Positions 27,372-36,389 are shown, counted from the stretch's first letter. The stretch: DNA of 64,000 bases from Streptomyces sp. NBC_00708 (GCA_036226585.1 CP108997.1:2728001-2792000); one strand, 5' to 3'. Numbers and translations are program-made. Notes: a model not told the origin generated them from the letters alone.

Positions 27372-28616
27372 GTGAACCGCACCCCGCCGCCCGAACTCTT
27401 CACCTGGGAGTTCGCCACCGACCCGTACCCCGCCTACGCCTGGCTGAGGGAGCACAGCCCCGTACACCGGACGACCTTGCCGAGCGGCGTGGAGGCATGG
27501 CTCGTCACCCGTTACGCGGACGCGCGGCAGGCCCTCGCGGACAGTCGTCTCTCGAAAAATCCGGCACACCACGCGAAGGACGCCCAGGGCAAGAGCAAGA
27601 CCGGCATCCCGGGCGAGCGCAGCGCCAACCTCATGACGCATCTGCTGAACATCGACCCACCCGACCACACACGGCTGCGCCGGCTGGTGTCCAAGGCGTT
27701 CACCCCCCGGACGATCGCCGCTTTCGGGCCCCGCGTGCAGGAGTTGGCGGACCGGCTCATCGACGACTTCGCGGAGAAGGGGGAGGCGGATCTGATCCAT
27801 GACTTCGCCTTTCCTCTTCCCATCTACGCCATTTGCGATCTGCTCGGCGTACCCGAGGAGGACCAGGACGACTTCAGGGACTGGGCGGGCATGATGATCC
27901 GGCACGGCGGCGGCCCGCGCGGTGGGGTCGCCCGGTCCGTGAAGAAGATCCGCGCCTACCTCGCGGAGCTGATCCACCGCAAGCGGGAGAACCCCGGCGA
28001 CGACCTGATCTCAGGTCTGATCCGGGCGAGCGACCACGGCGAGCACCTCACGGAGAACGAGGCCGCCGCGATGTGCTTCGTGATCCTCTTCGCGGGTTTC
28101 GAGACGACCATCAACCTGATCGGCAACAGCGCGCACGCGTTCTTCCGGAACCCCTCGCAGCGTGCCGTGTTCCAGAGCGCGGTCCAGCGAGGAGACGACC
28201 GCCTTCTGGACACCGCCATCGAGGAGCTGCTGCGCTTCGACGGCCCGGTGGAGCTGGCCACCTGGCGCTACGCCACGGAGCCGCTCGAAATCGGAGGAAC
28301 GCAGATTCGCGAGGGAGATCCCGTGCTCGTGGTTCTCGCGGCGGCCGACCGCGATCCGGCCCGTTTCCCCGAGCCGGACTCGCTCGATCTGTCCCGTCGG
28401 GACAACCAGCACCTCGGATACGGCCACGGCATCCACTACTGCTTGGGAGCCCCTCTCGCACGGCTTGAGGGGCGCACCGCGTTGGAAACCCTGTTCCGTC
28501 GCCTGCCCGACGTTCAGCTGGCCGTGGAACCCGACGACCTCCGCTGGCGGGGCGGTCTCATCATGCGCGGTCTCCGCACGCTCCCGGTGGAATTCACGGC
28601 AGTCGGTCGTAGCTAG
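27372..28616 (+). CDS. Cytochrome P450 (CYP107-like)
   Basis: 414 residues. Soluble bacterial monooxygenase. The I-helix oxygen groove is 'FAGFETTINLIGN' (A-G-x-E-T), the K-helix ExxR is 'EELLRFDGP', and the heme ligand is C357 in 'YGHGIHYCLGAPLAR'; the first residue of that loop is Tyr where most family members have Phe. 'NIDPPDHTRLRRLVSKAFTP' is the typical C-helix. The substrate is unknown. The start is GTG 27372, with no obvious Shine-Dalgarno; TACCGT just upstream might be a -10 giving a leaderless mRNA. Long in-frame extension upstream is not P450-like. No ferredoxin gene is adjacent. It converges with mazG. Confidence 0.93.
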   Translation: MNRTPPPELFTWEFATDPYPAYAWLREHSPVHRTTLPSGVEAWLVTRYADARQALADSRLSKNPAHHAKDAQGKSKTGIPGERSANLMTHLLNIDPPDHTRLRRLVSKAFTPRTIAAFGPRVQELADRLIDDFAEKGEADLIHDFAFPLPIYAICDLLGVPEEDQDDFRDWAGMMIRHGGGPRGGVARSVKKIRAYLAELIHRKRENPGDDLISGLIRASDHGEHLTENEAAAMCFVILFAGFETTINLIGNSAHAFFRNPSQRAVFQSAVQRGDDRLLDTAIEELLRFDGPVELATWRYATEPLEIGGTQIREGDPVLVVLAAADRDPARFPEPDSLDLSRRDNQHLGYGHGIHYCLGAPLARLEGRTALETLFRRLPDVQLAVEPDDLRWRGGLIMRGLRTLPVEFTAVGRS

Positions 28617-28658
28617 AGACGGCCGGAAGACGGCGGGGCCGGCGTTCACTCCACGACG

Positions 28659-29621
28659 TTATCCGGTGCCCTCCGCCGTCCTGATCGCGTCCCGGTACGC
28701 GCGTCCCGCGGCGCGCAGGGCGGCCTCCGGGTCGATGCCCTCCTCCTGGGCGCGTACGGCGAGGGCGAGGAGGCGGTAGCCGATGTCGTCGCCCTCGGGG
28801 AGCGGCACGTCGAGGCCGGCCGTACGGGCCCGGCTCGCGAGCTTCGCGGCGAGTGCCAGGCCGGGCTGGCCGAGGGGTACCCCGTCGGTGACCGAGGCAC
28901 GCTGCTTCTCGATGGCCTTGGTACGCAGCCAGTGCGCGTGGACGTCCTCCGGGGTCTCGGCGGTCTCGTCGCCGAAGACATGCGGGTGGCGGTGGATCAG
29001 CTTCTCGATCAGCGTGCCGGCGACGTCGTCCACGGAGAACGGCTCCTCGGTGTCTTCCTCCGCGATGCGCGCGTGGAAGACGACCTGGAGCAGCACGTCG
29101 CCCAGTTCCTCGCGCAGTTCCTCGCGGTCGCCGTCCTCGATCGCCTCGACCAGTTCGTACGCCTCCTCGATGGCGTACTTGGCGAGCCCCTCGTGGGTCT
29201 TCTGCGAGGTCCACGGGCACTCGACGCGGATGCGGTCCATGATCTGGACGAGGTCCAGGAGCCGGGCGCCCGGGAGGTCGTAGGAGCCGGGCAGCAGCTC
29301 CAGGTCGGGCATCCGCACCCTGCCCGAGCCGGCCAGCCGGGCCAGGCCGTCGGTGAGGGGCTGGTTGCCGTCGCCGCCGGTGAGGACGACCACGGTCCGG
29401 CCGCCCGCGCAGGCGTCGACGAGCTGCTGGGCGTCGGGCACGCCGGGGGTGACGATGACGCCGGCCTCGCGCAGATAGGGCAGCTGCGGCTGTTCCGGCT
29501 CGCCGCAGCGCACCTCGTCGGCGCTGTGCAGCGCCTGCCAGGCGGGCCAGGACAGCAGTCCGGGCGCGACCCGGTGGCTGGCGGTGAGCAGGACGATGCG
29601 GCCGGGGTCTTCAGCGTTCAC
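28659..29621 (-). CDS. mazG: Nucleoside triphosphate pyrophosphohydrolase MazG
   Basis: 320 residues. It hydrolyses (d)NTPs to NMP and pyrophosphate, clearing damaged nucleotides and affecting (p)ppGpp stress. The MazG core (about 130-240) shows 'CPWTSQKTHEGLAKYAIEEAYELVEAI' in pieces: 'CPWTSQKTHEGLAKY', 'EEAYELVEAIEDGD', 'EELGDVLLQVVFHARIAEE', the EExxE...ExxD metal-binding set. The first 110 residues resemble a remnant of the SAM/tetrapyrrole-methylase-like domain fused in YabN-type MazG. GTG at 29621 is preceded by TAGATT with 7 nt between, so the mRNA is probably leaderless. It lies upstream of the P450 (convergent) and downstream of the SurA-like gene. Confidence 0.94.
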   Translation of the reverse strand: MNAEDPGRIVLLTASHRVAPGLLSWPAWQALHSADEVRCGEPEQPQLPYLREAGVIVTPGVPDAQQLVDACAGGRTVVVLTGGDGNQPLTDGLARLAGSGRVRMPDLELLPGSYDLPGARLLDLVQIMDRIRVECPWTSQKTHEGLAKYAIEEAYELVEAIEDGDREELREELGDVLLQVVFHARIAEEDTEEPFSVDDVAGTLIEKLIHRHPHVFGDETAETPEDVHAHWLRTKAIEKQRASVTDGVPLGQPGLALAAKLASRARTAGLDVPLPEGDDIGYRLLALAVRAQEEGIDPEAALRAAGRAYRDAIRTAEGTG

Positions 29622-29655
29622 AGCGCCGAATCTACCCGGCCGCGCGCGGCGGCTC

Positions 29656-30312
29656 TCAGGCCCCGGCCTCGGCGGCGGCCTGGGCGGGCTTGGTGACCTG
29701 GGTGATCCAGGGGGCCTTGTAGTCGGTCAGCTGGATCTGCTGGTTGTTCCAGGTGCCGTAGCGGGGGTTGACGTCGACGTTCAGCGCCTTGGACGCCTTG
29801 GTCAGGGCGTCGCCGATGGCCTTGGTGCCCTCGGGGGTGGACGGGTCGGCGCCGAGGGCCTGGCCGAGCTTGGTGATCTGGATCTGCTCGCGCAGGAAGG
29901 CGTCGATCTGGCCCGGGGCGAGCCAGCGCTCCTGGAGGACGGCGGCCTGGAGTCCCTTCTCGTCCTGGTACTGCGCGACGGCCGACTGGCGCATCTGCTG
30001 GATCTCGGCGCGGGTCACCGTGACGCCCGCGTCCGCCGCCGCCCGGTCGAGGACCCGGTCCAGGATCAGCCCGTGCAGCTTGGCGCGGGCGAGCTGGCCG
30101 GACTGGTCGGTGAGCTGGGCGGACTGCGCGGAGGAGCCCTGTGCCTCGCGTACGTCGGCCACCTGGGCCTGCACGGTGGACACCGTGATCCGGTCCCCGC
30201 CGACGACGGCCGCGGCGCCTGGGTGGGCCTGGCTGCCGCAGGCGGTGAGGAGCGGCGCTGCGGCGAGCAGCGCTGCGGAGACGGTGAGCGCGGTGCGACG
30301 GCGGCGGTGCAA
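29656..30312 (-). CDS. SurA N-terminal domain lipoprotein
   Basis: 218 residues. A lipoprotein signal ('RRRRTALTVSAALLAAAPLLTAC', lipobox LTAC) exports it and anchors it to the membrane. The mature part matches the SurA_N-like chaperone fold: 'AAVVGGDRITVSTVQAQVAD' and 'GLILDRVLDRAAADAGVTVT'. No PPIase (parvulin) domain follows. It probably assists folding of exported proteins. The start is read as TTG 30312 because GGGAGG is 5 nt ahead and it gives a compact basic N-region; the next ORF start at 30348 adds 12 residues. It precedes mazG by 34 bp, a conserved actinobacterial order. Confidence 0.86.
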   Translation of the reverse strand: MHRRRRTALTVSAALLAAAPLLTACGSQAHPGAAAVVGGDRITVSTVQAQVADVREAQGSSAQSAQLTDQSGQLARAKLHGLILDRVLDRAAADAGVTVTRAEIQQMRQSAVAQYQDEKGLQAAVLQERWLAPGQIDAFLREQIQITKLGQALGADPSTPEGTKAIGDALTKASKALNVDVNPRYGTWNNQQIQLTDYKAPWITQVTKPAQAAAEAGA

Positions 30313-30448
30313 AGGAGCCTCCCGAGGAGATTGTGCGGCGGTGCACAAGGCCTTGCGGTGATCGATGTTAGGCAGTGGAAGTGGTCCGGGCCACTGATTC
30401 GACCAACGATTCGGGAGGAGTTGGGGATGTGGCCTGTCGGCGGGCTGC

Positions 30449-30853
30449 TCAGCCGACGCGTTCGGCCGCCTTGGGCGGCGGGGTGTCCGGGCGCAGCATG
30501 ATCGTGCGCGACACCACGAACGTGATCGGAATGGCGGCCGTGGCTGCCACCAGCGGGGCGTAGCGGTCGCTGAATCCGGCCAGGTCGACCAAGAGGTAGA
30601 CGCCGCCGGTGGTGATGACGAAATTGGCCGCGTTGGTGAGGGGGAAGAGCAGGAACTTCCGCCAGGTGGGCCGGGTGCGGTACGTGAAGTATGAGTTCAG
30701 GAAGAACGAGCCGATCATGCTGAGCGCGAAGGCGAGCACATGGGCGGCGATGTACGGCAGCCAGTGCAGCAGGAGCAGGTAGAGGCCGTAGTACGTGCCG
30801 GTGTTCACCGCGCCGACGACCGCGAAACGTACGAGTTGTGCGGAGACCGTCAT
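30449..30853 (-). CDS. GtrA family membrane protein
   Basis: 134 residues with four transmembrane helices (about 8-28, 35-55, 68-90, 98-118). 'RFAVVGAVNTGTYYGLY' and 'SFFLNSYFTYR' are the GtrA hallmarks. GtrA proteins are thought to flip or help transfer polyprenyl-phosphate-linked sugars. It overlaps the GT2 gene by 4 bp (ATGA), so the two are translationally coupled and form a glycosyl-lipid module. Confidence 0.92.
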   Translation of the reverse strand: MTVSAQLVRFAVVGAVNTGTYYGLYLLLLHWLPYIAAHVLAFALSMIGSFFLNSYFTYRTRPTWRKFLLFPLTNAANFVITTGGVYLLVDLAGFSDRYAPLVAATAAIPITFVVSRTIMLRPDTPPPKAAERVG

Positions 30854-31815
30854 CGGCGTACGAACTCCCGGGGCTCCTGCGGTGCGGCCTCGTGGGCGCG
30901 AGTGTTGGTGGCTTGGACGAGGTAGTGCGGGCGGCGCTTGACCTCGTAGTAGATGCGGCCGACGTATTCGCCGACGACTCCGGCGAGGATCATCTGGACG
31001 CCGGCGAGCGCGGTGACGACGACGAGCAGGGTGACGTATCCGGGGGTGTCGACGCCGCGTACGAGGGCGACGCCGACGATCCAGGCGGCGTAGGCGAGGG
31101 CGACGGAGGTCAGCAGCAGGCCGAGGTAGAGGGCGGCGCGCAGGGGCTTGTTGTTGAAGGAGAGGAGCCCGTCCAGGCCGTAGTTGAGTAGCTTGCCGAA
31201 GGTCCAGGCGGAGCGGCCCTGTTCCCGTACGGCGTTCTCGTAGCTGAACGTGGTGGTGGGGAAGCCGACCCAGGCGAAGAGGCCCTTGGAGAAGCGGTTG
31301 TACTCGGTGAGGGCGAGTACGGCGTCGGCCGCGCGTCGGGACAGGAGCCGGAAGTCGCCTACGCCGTCGACGAGTTCGACGTCGACGAGGCGGTTGATCA
31401 GCCAGTAGTAGGCGCGTGCGGTGACGGTGCGGGTGACGCGGTCGCCGGCGCGGGTGCGGCGGGCGATGACCTGGTCGTGGCCCCGCGCGTGCTCCTGGAG
31501 CATGCGGCCGACGAGTTCCGGCGGGTGCTGGAGGTCGGCGTCCATGAGGACGACGGCGTCCCCCTCGGCGTGCTGGAGGCCGGCCAGCATGGCGGCCTCC
31601 TTGCCGAAGTTGCGGCTGAAGGAGACGTAGCGGACGCGGGGGTCGGCGGCGGCCAGTTCCTGGATGAGGGCGAGGGTCCGGTCGGCGCTTCCGTCGTCGA
31701 TGTAGACGACCTCGAACGCGTGGCCGAGGCGGGACATTTCGTCCGTGACGCGTTCATGGAAGCGTTCGAGGATCTCTTCCTCGTTGAAACAAGGCACCAC
31801 CAGCGAGATCAGCAC
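30850..31815 (-). CDS. Family 2 glycosyltransferase (polyprenyl-phosphate glycosyltransferase, GtrB-like)
   Basis: 321 residues. A GT-A catalytic domain (about 1-225) starts with 'LISLVVPCFNEEEILERF', has 'DDGSADRTLALIQELA', the DxD-type 'VVLMDADLQHPPELV', and 'RRTRAGDRVTR'. Two C-terminal transmembrane helices (about 232-258 and 266-290) end in 'VGRIYYEVKRRPHYLV'. This is the DPM1/GtrB class that loads a nucleotide sugar onto undecaprenyl phosphate at the inner membrane face. Its partner GtrA follows with a 4-bp overlap. The sugar and the final acceptor (teichoic acid, glycan or protein) are unknown. Confidence 0.93.
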   Translation of the reverse strand: MLISLVVPCFNEEEILERFHERVTDEMSRLGHAFEVVYIDDGSADRTLALIQELAAADPRVRYVSFSRNFGKEAAMLAGLQHAEGDAVVLMDADLQHPPELVGRMLQEHARGHDQVIARRTRAGDRVTRTVTARAYYWLINRLVDVELVDGVGDFRLLSRRAADAVLALTEYNRFSKGLFAWVGFPTTTFSYENAVREQGRSAWTFGKLLNYGLDGLLSFNNKPLRAALYLGLLLTSVALAYAAWIVGVALVRGVDTPGYVTLLVVVTALAGVQMILAGVVGEYVGRIYYEVKRRPHYLVQATNTRAHEAAPQEPREFVRR

Positions 31816-31919
31816 CCATGTACATCAACCGGTCGAAGTGTCGCCCTCCGGAGCCCGGTGTGACGGGCGAGCGGCCATCGGGTGAACGGCCCCGGACGCC
31901 TTCACCGCGGCCCGCCCGC

Positions 31920-33452
31920 TCAACCGCCCCGGACCTCCATCTGCCGCTCCAGCTGCCGGCGCAGCTCTACGGGCAGCGGGTGGTGGGGGCCGTAGGCGCG
32001 CTCGGTGTCGTACAGCAGCGCCTGAAGCTGGGCGCGGGCACCGAGGTGGTCGCCGAGAGCGAGGAGGAGCTGTCCGATGCGGTGGCGGATCTCGTACGAG
32101 CGTGCCGGGTCGTTGCCCGTGGCGTACTGGTTCTCGTAGTACGGCAGGACCGCGCGGTACTCCGCGAGCGCGGCGGCGGGTTCCCCGAGCTGTTCGAGGC
32201 AGTGCGCCACGTCGCAGCGGTAGCCGAGGGTCTGCGGGTCCGCGGAGCCCGCCTCGGCCGCCCGGTCGTCGGCGAGCCGGCGCAGTTCGGGCAGGGCGCG
32301 GCGGTACTGCCCGTCGTCCATGAGGGTCGCCGCGTACTGCTTGCGCAGGATGCGGACGACCGGGGAGCCGGGTCCGTGCTGTTCGGCGGCGACGGGCAGG
32401 AGTCCGCCGAGCATGTCGACGGCCTGGGTGATGCGGCCCTCGCCGAGGAGCCTCTTGACCTCGTCGACGGCGGCGGCGACGTCCGGCCGGGCGGGCGCCG
32501 GGGCGGGCCTGGCGGGCGGCGGGACGGTGGCGCGGTCGGGCCAGGGGGCGTGCGGGCGCAGGAAGGGGCGGGTGGGGTCGAGCGGTCCCGAGGGCGGCCT
32601 GGAGTCGCGCGCGGGCAGCAGCGGGGCGAGTTGCGCGTACACCTCCTGGGCGTCGGCCGGGCGGTGCTGCGGGTCCTTGGCGAGCAGCCGCAGGACGAGC
32701 GCTTCGAGTGCTTCGGGGATGTCGGGCCGGATCTGCCGGACGGGCAGCGGCGGCTCGTAGAGGTGGCGGTGCAGCACGCCGAGGGCGGTGGAACCGGCGA
32801 ACGGCACGTCTCCGCTGAGCAGTTCGTGCAGCAGGACGCCGAGGGCGTAGAGGTCGGTGTACGGGCCGACCGCGCCGCCCATCGCCTGTTCGGGGGCCAT
32901 GTAGGCCGGGGAGCCGATGGGTGAACCGGTGTGGGTGAGGCGGGTGGTGTCGGTGTCGAGGACGGAGGCGACGCCCAGGTCGAGGACGAGGACGGTGCCG
33001 TCCGGGCGGACCATCACATTGCGGGGCTTGAGGTCGCGGTGGACGATCGGCACGGCGTGCACGGCGCTGAGGACGGCGCACAGCTGCGCGGCGACCGCGA
33101 CGGCCCAGGGCCAGGGGTAGGGGTCGTGCTCGGCGAGGTGGTCGCCGAGGTCGGCGCCCTCCACGTACTGCATGACGAGGAACAGGTCGTCGCCGTCGCT
33201 GCCCGCGTCGTGGACCGTGACCAGGCCGGGGTGGTCCACCTGGGCGGTGACCCGGCACTCGCGGACGAAGCGCCGGCGCAGCTCGTCGGCGGCCTCGCCG
33301 CCGATGGGTCCGGTGACCCGGTCGGGGCGCAGCAGCTTGACGGCGACCCGGCGGTCCAGGCGCTGGTCGTAGGCGGTCCAGACCTGGCCCATGCCGCCCT
33401 GGCCGAGGATCGTCGCCAGCTCGTACCGCCCGCCGATGAGGCGACCGTTCAC
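31920..33452 (-). CDS. Soluble Ser/Thr protein kinase with TPR-like C-terminus
   Basis: 510 residues. Hanks-type kinase domain about 8-275: glycine loop 'LGQGGMGQVWTAYD', K39 (VAIK-type 'VAVKLL'), catalytic D140 in 'HRDLKPRN', N145, 'DLG' 158-160 in place of DFG, 'GSPAYMAPEQ' and 'DLYALGVLLHELLSG'. A Pro-rich linker (about 300-340) leads to a helical TPR-like domain (about 345-505, 'DDGQYRRALPELRRL', 'EQLGEPAAALAEYRAVLPYY'). No membrane segment or PASTA domain is present, so it is cytosolic. GTG 33452 has GGAGGAGG upstream and overlaps the preceding stop as GTGA, coupling it to the membrane protein at 33449-34048. Confidence 0.93.
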   Translation of the reverse strand: MNGRLIGGRYELATILGQGGMGQVWTAYDQRLDRRVAVKLLRPDRVTGPIGGEAADELRRRFVRECRVTAQVDHPGLVTVHDAGSDGDDLFLVMQYVEGADLGDHLAEHDPYPWPWAVAVAAQLCAVLSAVHAVPIVHRDLKPRNVMVRPDGTVLVLDLGVASVLDTDTTRLTHTGSPIGSPAYMAPEQAMGGAVGPYTDLYALGVLLHELLSGDVPFAGSTALGVLHRHLYEPPLPVRQIRPDIPEALEALVLRLLAKDPQHRPADAQEVYAQLAPLLPARDSRPPSGPLDPTRPFLRPHAPWPDRATVPPPARPAPAPARPDVAAAVDEVKRLLGEGRITQAVDMLGGLLPVAAEQHGPGSPVVRILRKQYAATLMDDGQYRRALPELRRLADDRAAEAGSADPQTLGYRCDVAHCLEQLGEPAAALAEYRAVLPYYENQYATGNDPARSYEIRHRIGQLLLALGDHLGARAQLQALLYDTERAYGPHHPLPVELRRQLERQMEVRGG

Positions 33453-34048
33453 CGGCCCTCCTCCTTGCGGAGGTAGTCGCTCAGTTCGTCGAGCTCGGCG
33501 CGGACCTGGTCGATGCGCTGGGGCGGGGCGGGGCGGGCGTCCTCCGGCTGGGGGCAGCGTGTGAGGGGAAGCGGGTAGGGCTGCTGCTGCCCGGGGTGCG
33601 GCGGGTAGGGCTGCGGCTGTCCGTACGGTGGCGTGGGCATGGGCACGGTGGTCACGTACGCGGAGCCGGGCCCCTGGTGCGGGAGTCCGGCGCCCTTCCC
33701 GGTCAGGCGCGCGTGGAAACGTACGTCGGCGACGAGGTAGTACACACAGACGGCCGCGAGGACCAGGAGCTGCAGCGCTATGAACGCGTTGTCGAGGCTG
33801 TCCGCCTCCACGTTCGGCTCGTTCCTGCCGAGCACGGCGATCGCCACGCAGTTGAACACGAAGCCGGTGCCGGCCGTCCACCAGTCGAGGGCACGGCGGC
33901 GGACGAATGCGAGCCTGAGCAGCGGTGCCCACAGCAGGAAGCCCAAGGAGCAGACCGCGAGCAGCGTGAACAGCACGCGCATGGACACGACCCAGGCCCT
34001 GCCGGGGACTCGGCGCGGCGCCGTGGGCGGAAGACCCGGGGCGTACAT
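33449..34048 (-). CDS. Membrane protein coupled to the Ser/Thr kinase
   Basis: 199 residues. Three hydrophobic segments (about 20-43, 55-72, 85-105) are followed by a cytoplasmic Pro/Gln/Tyr-rich tail ('PYPPHPGQQQPYPLPLTR') and a short acidic helix ('QVRAELDELSDYLRKEEGR') at the C-terminus. The stop overlaps the kinase start by 4 bp. It may anchor or regulate the kinase at the membrane; that is inference from the coupling. The start ATG 34048 was chosen over the upstream frame because AGGAG sits 6 nt away. The family is not recognised. Confidence 0.78.
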   Translation of the reverse strand: MYAPGLPPTAPRRVPGRAWVVSMRVLFTLLAVCSLGFLLWAPLLRLAFVRRRALDWWTAGTGFVFNCVAIAVLGRNEPNVEADSLDNAFIALQLLVLAAVCVYYLVADVRFHARLTGKGAGLPHQGPGSAYVTTVPMPTPPYGQPQPYPPHPGQQQPYPLPLTRCPQPEDARPAPPQRIDQVRAELDELSDYLRKEEGR

Positions 34049-34205
34049 GGCTGCTCCTGGATTGCCTGGTCGTGAAAGGTCCGCGCGCACACGGGCGTGC
34101 GTGCGGATCCGAGCGTAAGGGGCGACACCGGCAGAGGGCCCGGGGTTGTGCACAACCGTTGTGGTTCCGGTCACTCCGGTGTGACCGTGCCGTCCCCCGC
34201 CGCTG

Positions 34206-36278
34206 TCATTCCGGGGTGACCGTGCCGTCCGTCAGGCCGTCGTACAGGCCCTGGACGAGCTGTCCGCCGAGGCGTCCGGCGAGGCGCAGCGCGTCCTCGA
34301 ACGCGGCGAGCGCGCGGAACCGTTCGCCGTAGCGCTGCTGCTCGGCCAGGGGCAGGCGCGGGAGTTGGAGGCGGCGGGCGTCGAGCCGGGTCGCGGTGGA
34401 GGCGTGGCTGCTGGCCTGCCGGTTGGCGGTGGTGCCGCGCAGGAAGCCGGCGAGGAACCAGGGGTCGAGCACGGCCGGGTCGGGCCGCAGCAGCTGGAGG
34501 TTGCGGCCGAGCGCGGCCCCGGCGGTGGTGTCGTCGACGACGCGGACGACGGTGACGCCGCCGAGCACGGGGACGACGACGTCGCCCGCCGCGACGTGCA
34601 CGGGCTCCTCGGGTGCCCCGTCGGCGGGCAGGGTGCCCGAGGGCGCGGTGCCCGCCAGCACGTCGTGCTCGGTGAGGACGGGGCCGGTCCCGGTGCCGGT
34701 GCCGCCGTGCCGGAGCTGGAGGGCGCCGGCGCGGGCGAGTTCGCCGAGGGTGGTGAGCGGGCGGTGCGCGGGGGCGGTGAGCGCGGGGGGCGGCGGGGTG
34801 AGCCCGGTGGCGAGGCCCAGGGTGCGTGTCAGCCGCTCCCGTACGGCGGCCAGTTCGGCGGGTCCGCCGGTGGCGGCGGGGGACGGCAGGTGGCGGGCGG
34901 GGGCGAGGTCGACGTCGTCGTCGAGGAGTTCGATGACGGGGACGGTGCGCGAGGCGCCGGTGCGCGGTGCGTCGGGCTGCGGGCGCCGGTCCTCGTACGC
35001 CTGCCAGGCGTCGAGCACGGTGCGGCGCAGGGCGGTCAGGTCGAGGCGGTCGCGGCCGCCCCCGGTGGTCTGTTCGGCGGGCTCGGCGGTGTCGATCAGC
35101 AGCAGTTCGGGTGTGGGGTGCGGCTCGGCGCCCGGCTTGCGCAGCACCCACAGGTGCAGCGGGATGCCGTACGGGGGTGCGGCGCCGGCCGGGAGCGCGA
35201 TGACGGCGCGCAGCGCGCCCCGGCGCAGCAGGTCGGCGCGGATGCGGCGGCCGGAGCGGCGGGACGCGGCGGCGGGCGGCATCAGCAGGACGGCGGTGCC
35301 GCCTTCGCGCAGCCGGGCCAGCGCGTGCTGCACCCAGGCGAGTTCGGACTCGGTGCGGGCGGGGAAGCCGTACTCCCAGCGGGGGTCGTAGGCGAGTTCG
35401 TCGTGGCCCCAGTTGCGCTCGTTGAACGGCGGGTGGCAGAGCACGGCGTCGACGGCCAGGTGCGGGAAGGCGTCGGTGCGCAGGGTGTCCCCGGTCCGCA
35501 CGTCGAGCGCGCAGTCGGCGGGGGCGGTGCGCAGGGCGAGGCGGAGCGCGGTGACGGCGGCGAGGCCGGGGTCGCTCTCCTGCCCGTACAGGGCGGCCGG
35601 TTCCGGGGCGGCGGCCAGCAGGGCGCCGGTGCCCGCCGCCGGGTCGAGGACGGTGCGCACGCCTGGTTCGCCGGTGCCGGCCAGCTCCGCCATCAGCTCG
35701 GCGAGCGGGGGCGGGGTCAGCGTGTACTGGCGCGGGTTGGCGTCGAGCTGACGGCCGAGCAGGAACTCGTACGTCTCCCGGGCCCCGGTCTCGGCGGCCA
35801 GTTCGGCGGCGCCGCGCAGGAGGGGTACGGAGGGCAGGAGTTCGGCGCGGTCCGGGGTGTGCACGGCGCGCCCGTTGCCGGCGGGACCGAAGCGGGCGGC
35901 GAGGGTGTCGTTCACCGCGAGGGAGAGCACCCCGGCCATCCGTTCGTCGGACACGCCGGTGATCTCCCGCCAGGCGTCGGCGCTGCGGTCCGCCACGAGG
36001 AGGGCGCAGCCGACGTGGACGAGGGCGGTGACGGCGCCCGCCGGGTGGCCGGCCAGTTGCTGCCAGACGCGTTCGCGGAGCGGGACCTCGACGAGCTTGC
36101 CCTGGTCGCGCAGCCATCGCTCGACGTCGGCGAGGGCGAAGGAGGGGCTGGTCTCGGTGCCGCCCACGGGCTGGGGGAAGTCGGCGTGCCGGCGGCGCCA
36201 GTTGCTGACGGCGGCGCGCCCCACGCCCGCCAGGCGGGCGATCCCGGCGGCGGTCACCTCTGTCGCGTTCTCCGGCAC
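34206..36278 (-). CDS. Solitary N6-adenine DNA methylase-like protein with N-terminal HTH
   Basis: 690 residues. An N-terminal HTH-like segment (about 7-60, 'GIARLAGVGRAAVSNWRRRH') is followed by a helical region and an HsdM-type methylase domain (about 170-400) with SAM motif I 'LDPAAGTGALLAA' (D212). Motif IV, normally N/D-P-P-F/Y/W, reads H282-PPF. 'VLLMPPAAASRRSG' and 'PYGIPLHLWVLRKP' follow. The C-terminal half (about 480-690) resembles a type I specificity-like region ('LAEQQRYGERFRALAAFEDA'). No restriction subunit is nearby. GTG 36278 has GGGAG 7 nt upstream. The altered motif IV raises the possibility that it binds rather than methylates DNA. Divergent from the gene at 36502. Confidence 0.88.
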   Translation of the reverse strand: MPENATEVTAAGIARLAGVGRAAVSNWRRRHADFPQPVGGTETSPSFALADVERWLRDQGKLVEVPLRERVWQQLAGHPAGAVTALVHVGCALLVADRSADAWREITGVSDERMAGVLSLAVNDTLAARFGPAGNGRAVHTPDRAELLPSVPLLRGAAELAAETGARETYEFLLGRQLDANPRQYTLTPPPLAELMAELAGTGEPGVRTVLDPAAGTGALLAAAPEPAALYGQESDPGLAAVTALRLALRTAPADCALDVRTGDTLRTDAFPHLAVDAVLCHPPFNERNWGHDELAYDPRWEYGFPARTESELAWVQHALARLREGGTAVLLMPPAAASRRSGRRIRADLLRRGALRAVIALPAGAAPPYGIPLHLWVLRKPGAEPHPTPELLLIDTAEPAEQTTGGGRDRLDLTALRRTVLDAWQAYEDRRPQPDAPRTGASRTVPVIELLDDDVDLAPARHLPSPAATGGPAELAAVRERLTRTLGLATGLTPPPPALTAPAHRPLTTLGELARAGALQLRHGGTGTGTGPVLTEHDVLAGTAPSGTLPADGAPEEPVHVAAGDVVVPVLGGVTVVRVVDDTTAGAALGRNLQLLRPDPAVLDPWFLAGFLRGTTANRQASSHASTATRLDARRLQLPRLPLAEQQRYGERFRALAAFEDALRLAGRLGGQLVQGLYDGLTDGTVTPE

Positions 36279-36389
36279 TTGCTGTCTCCCTGGGCTGTAC
36301 CGCTGGCGGGTTGTGCGGGCGAGCATACCGACCCGTTCACAGCGCACGACTCGACGTTCGATTCACAGAGGAAGCGGACCCGTTTCACG

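Noticed and set aside
31920..36278. Kinase plus DNA methylase in proximity, reminiscent of the Pgl phage-growth-limitation system
   Set aside because: The kinase lacks PglW features, the methylase-like protein is HsdM-like rather than PglX-like, and no PglY or PglZ gene is nearby. The genes are also separated by a membrane-protein gene and a 157-bp gap.
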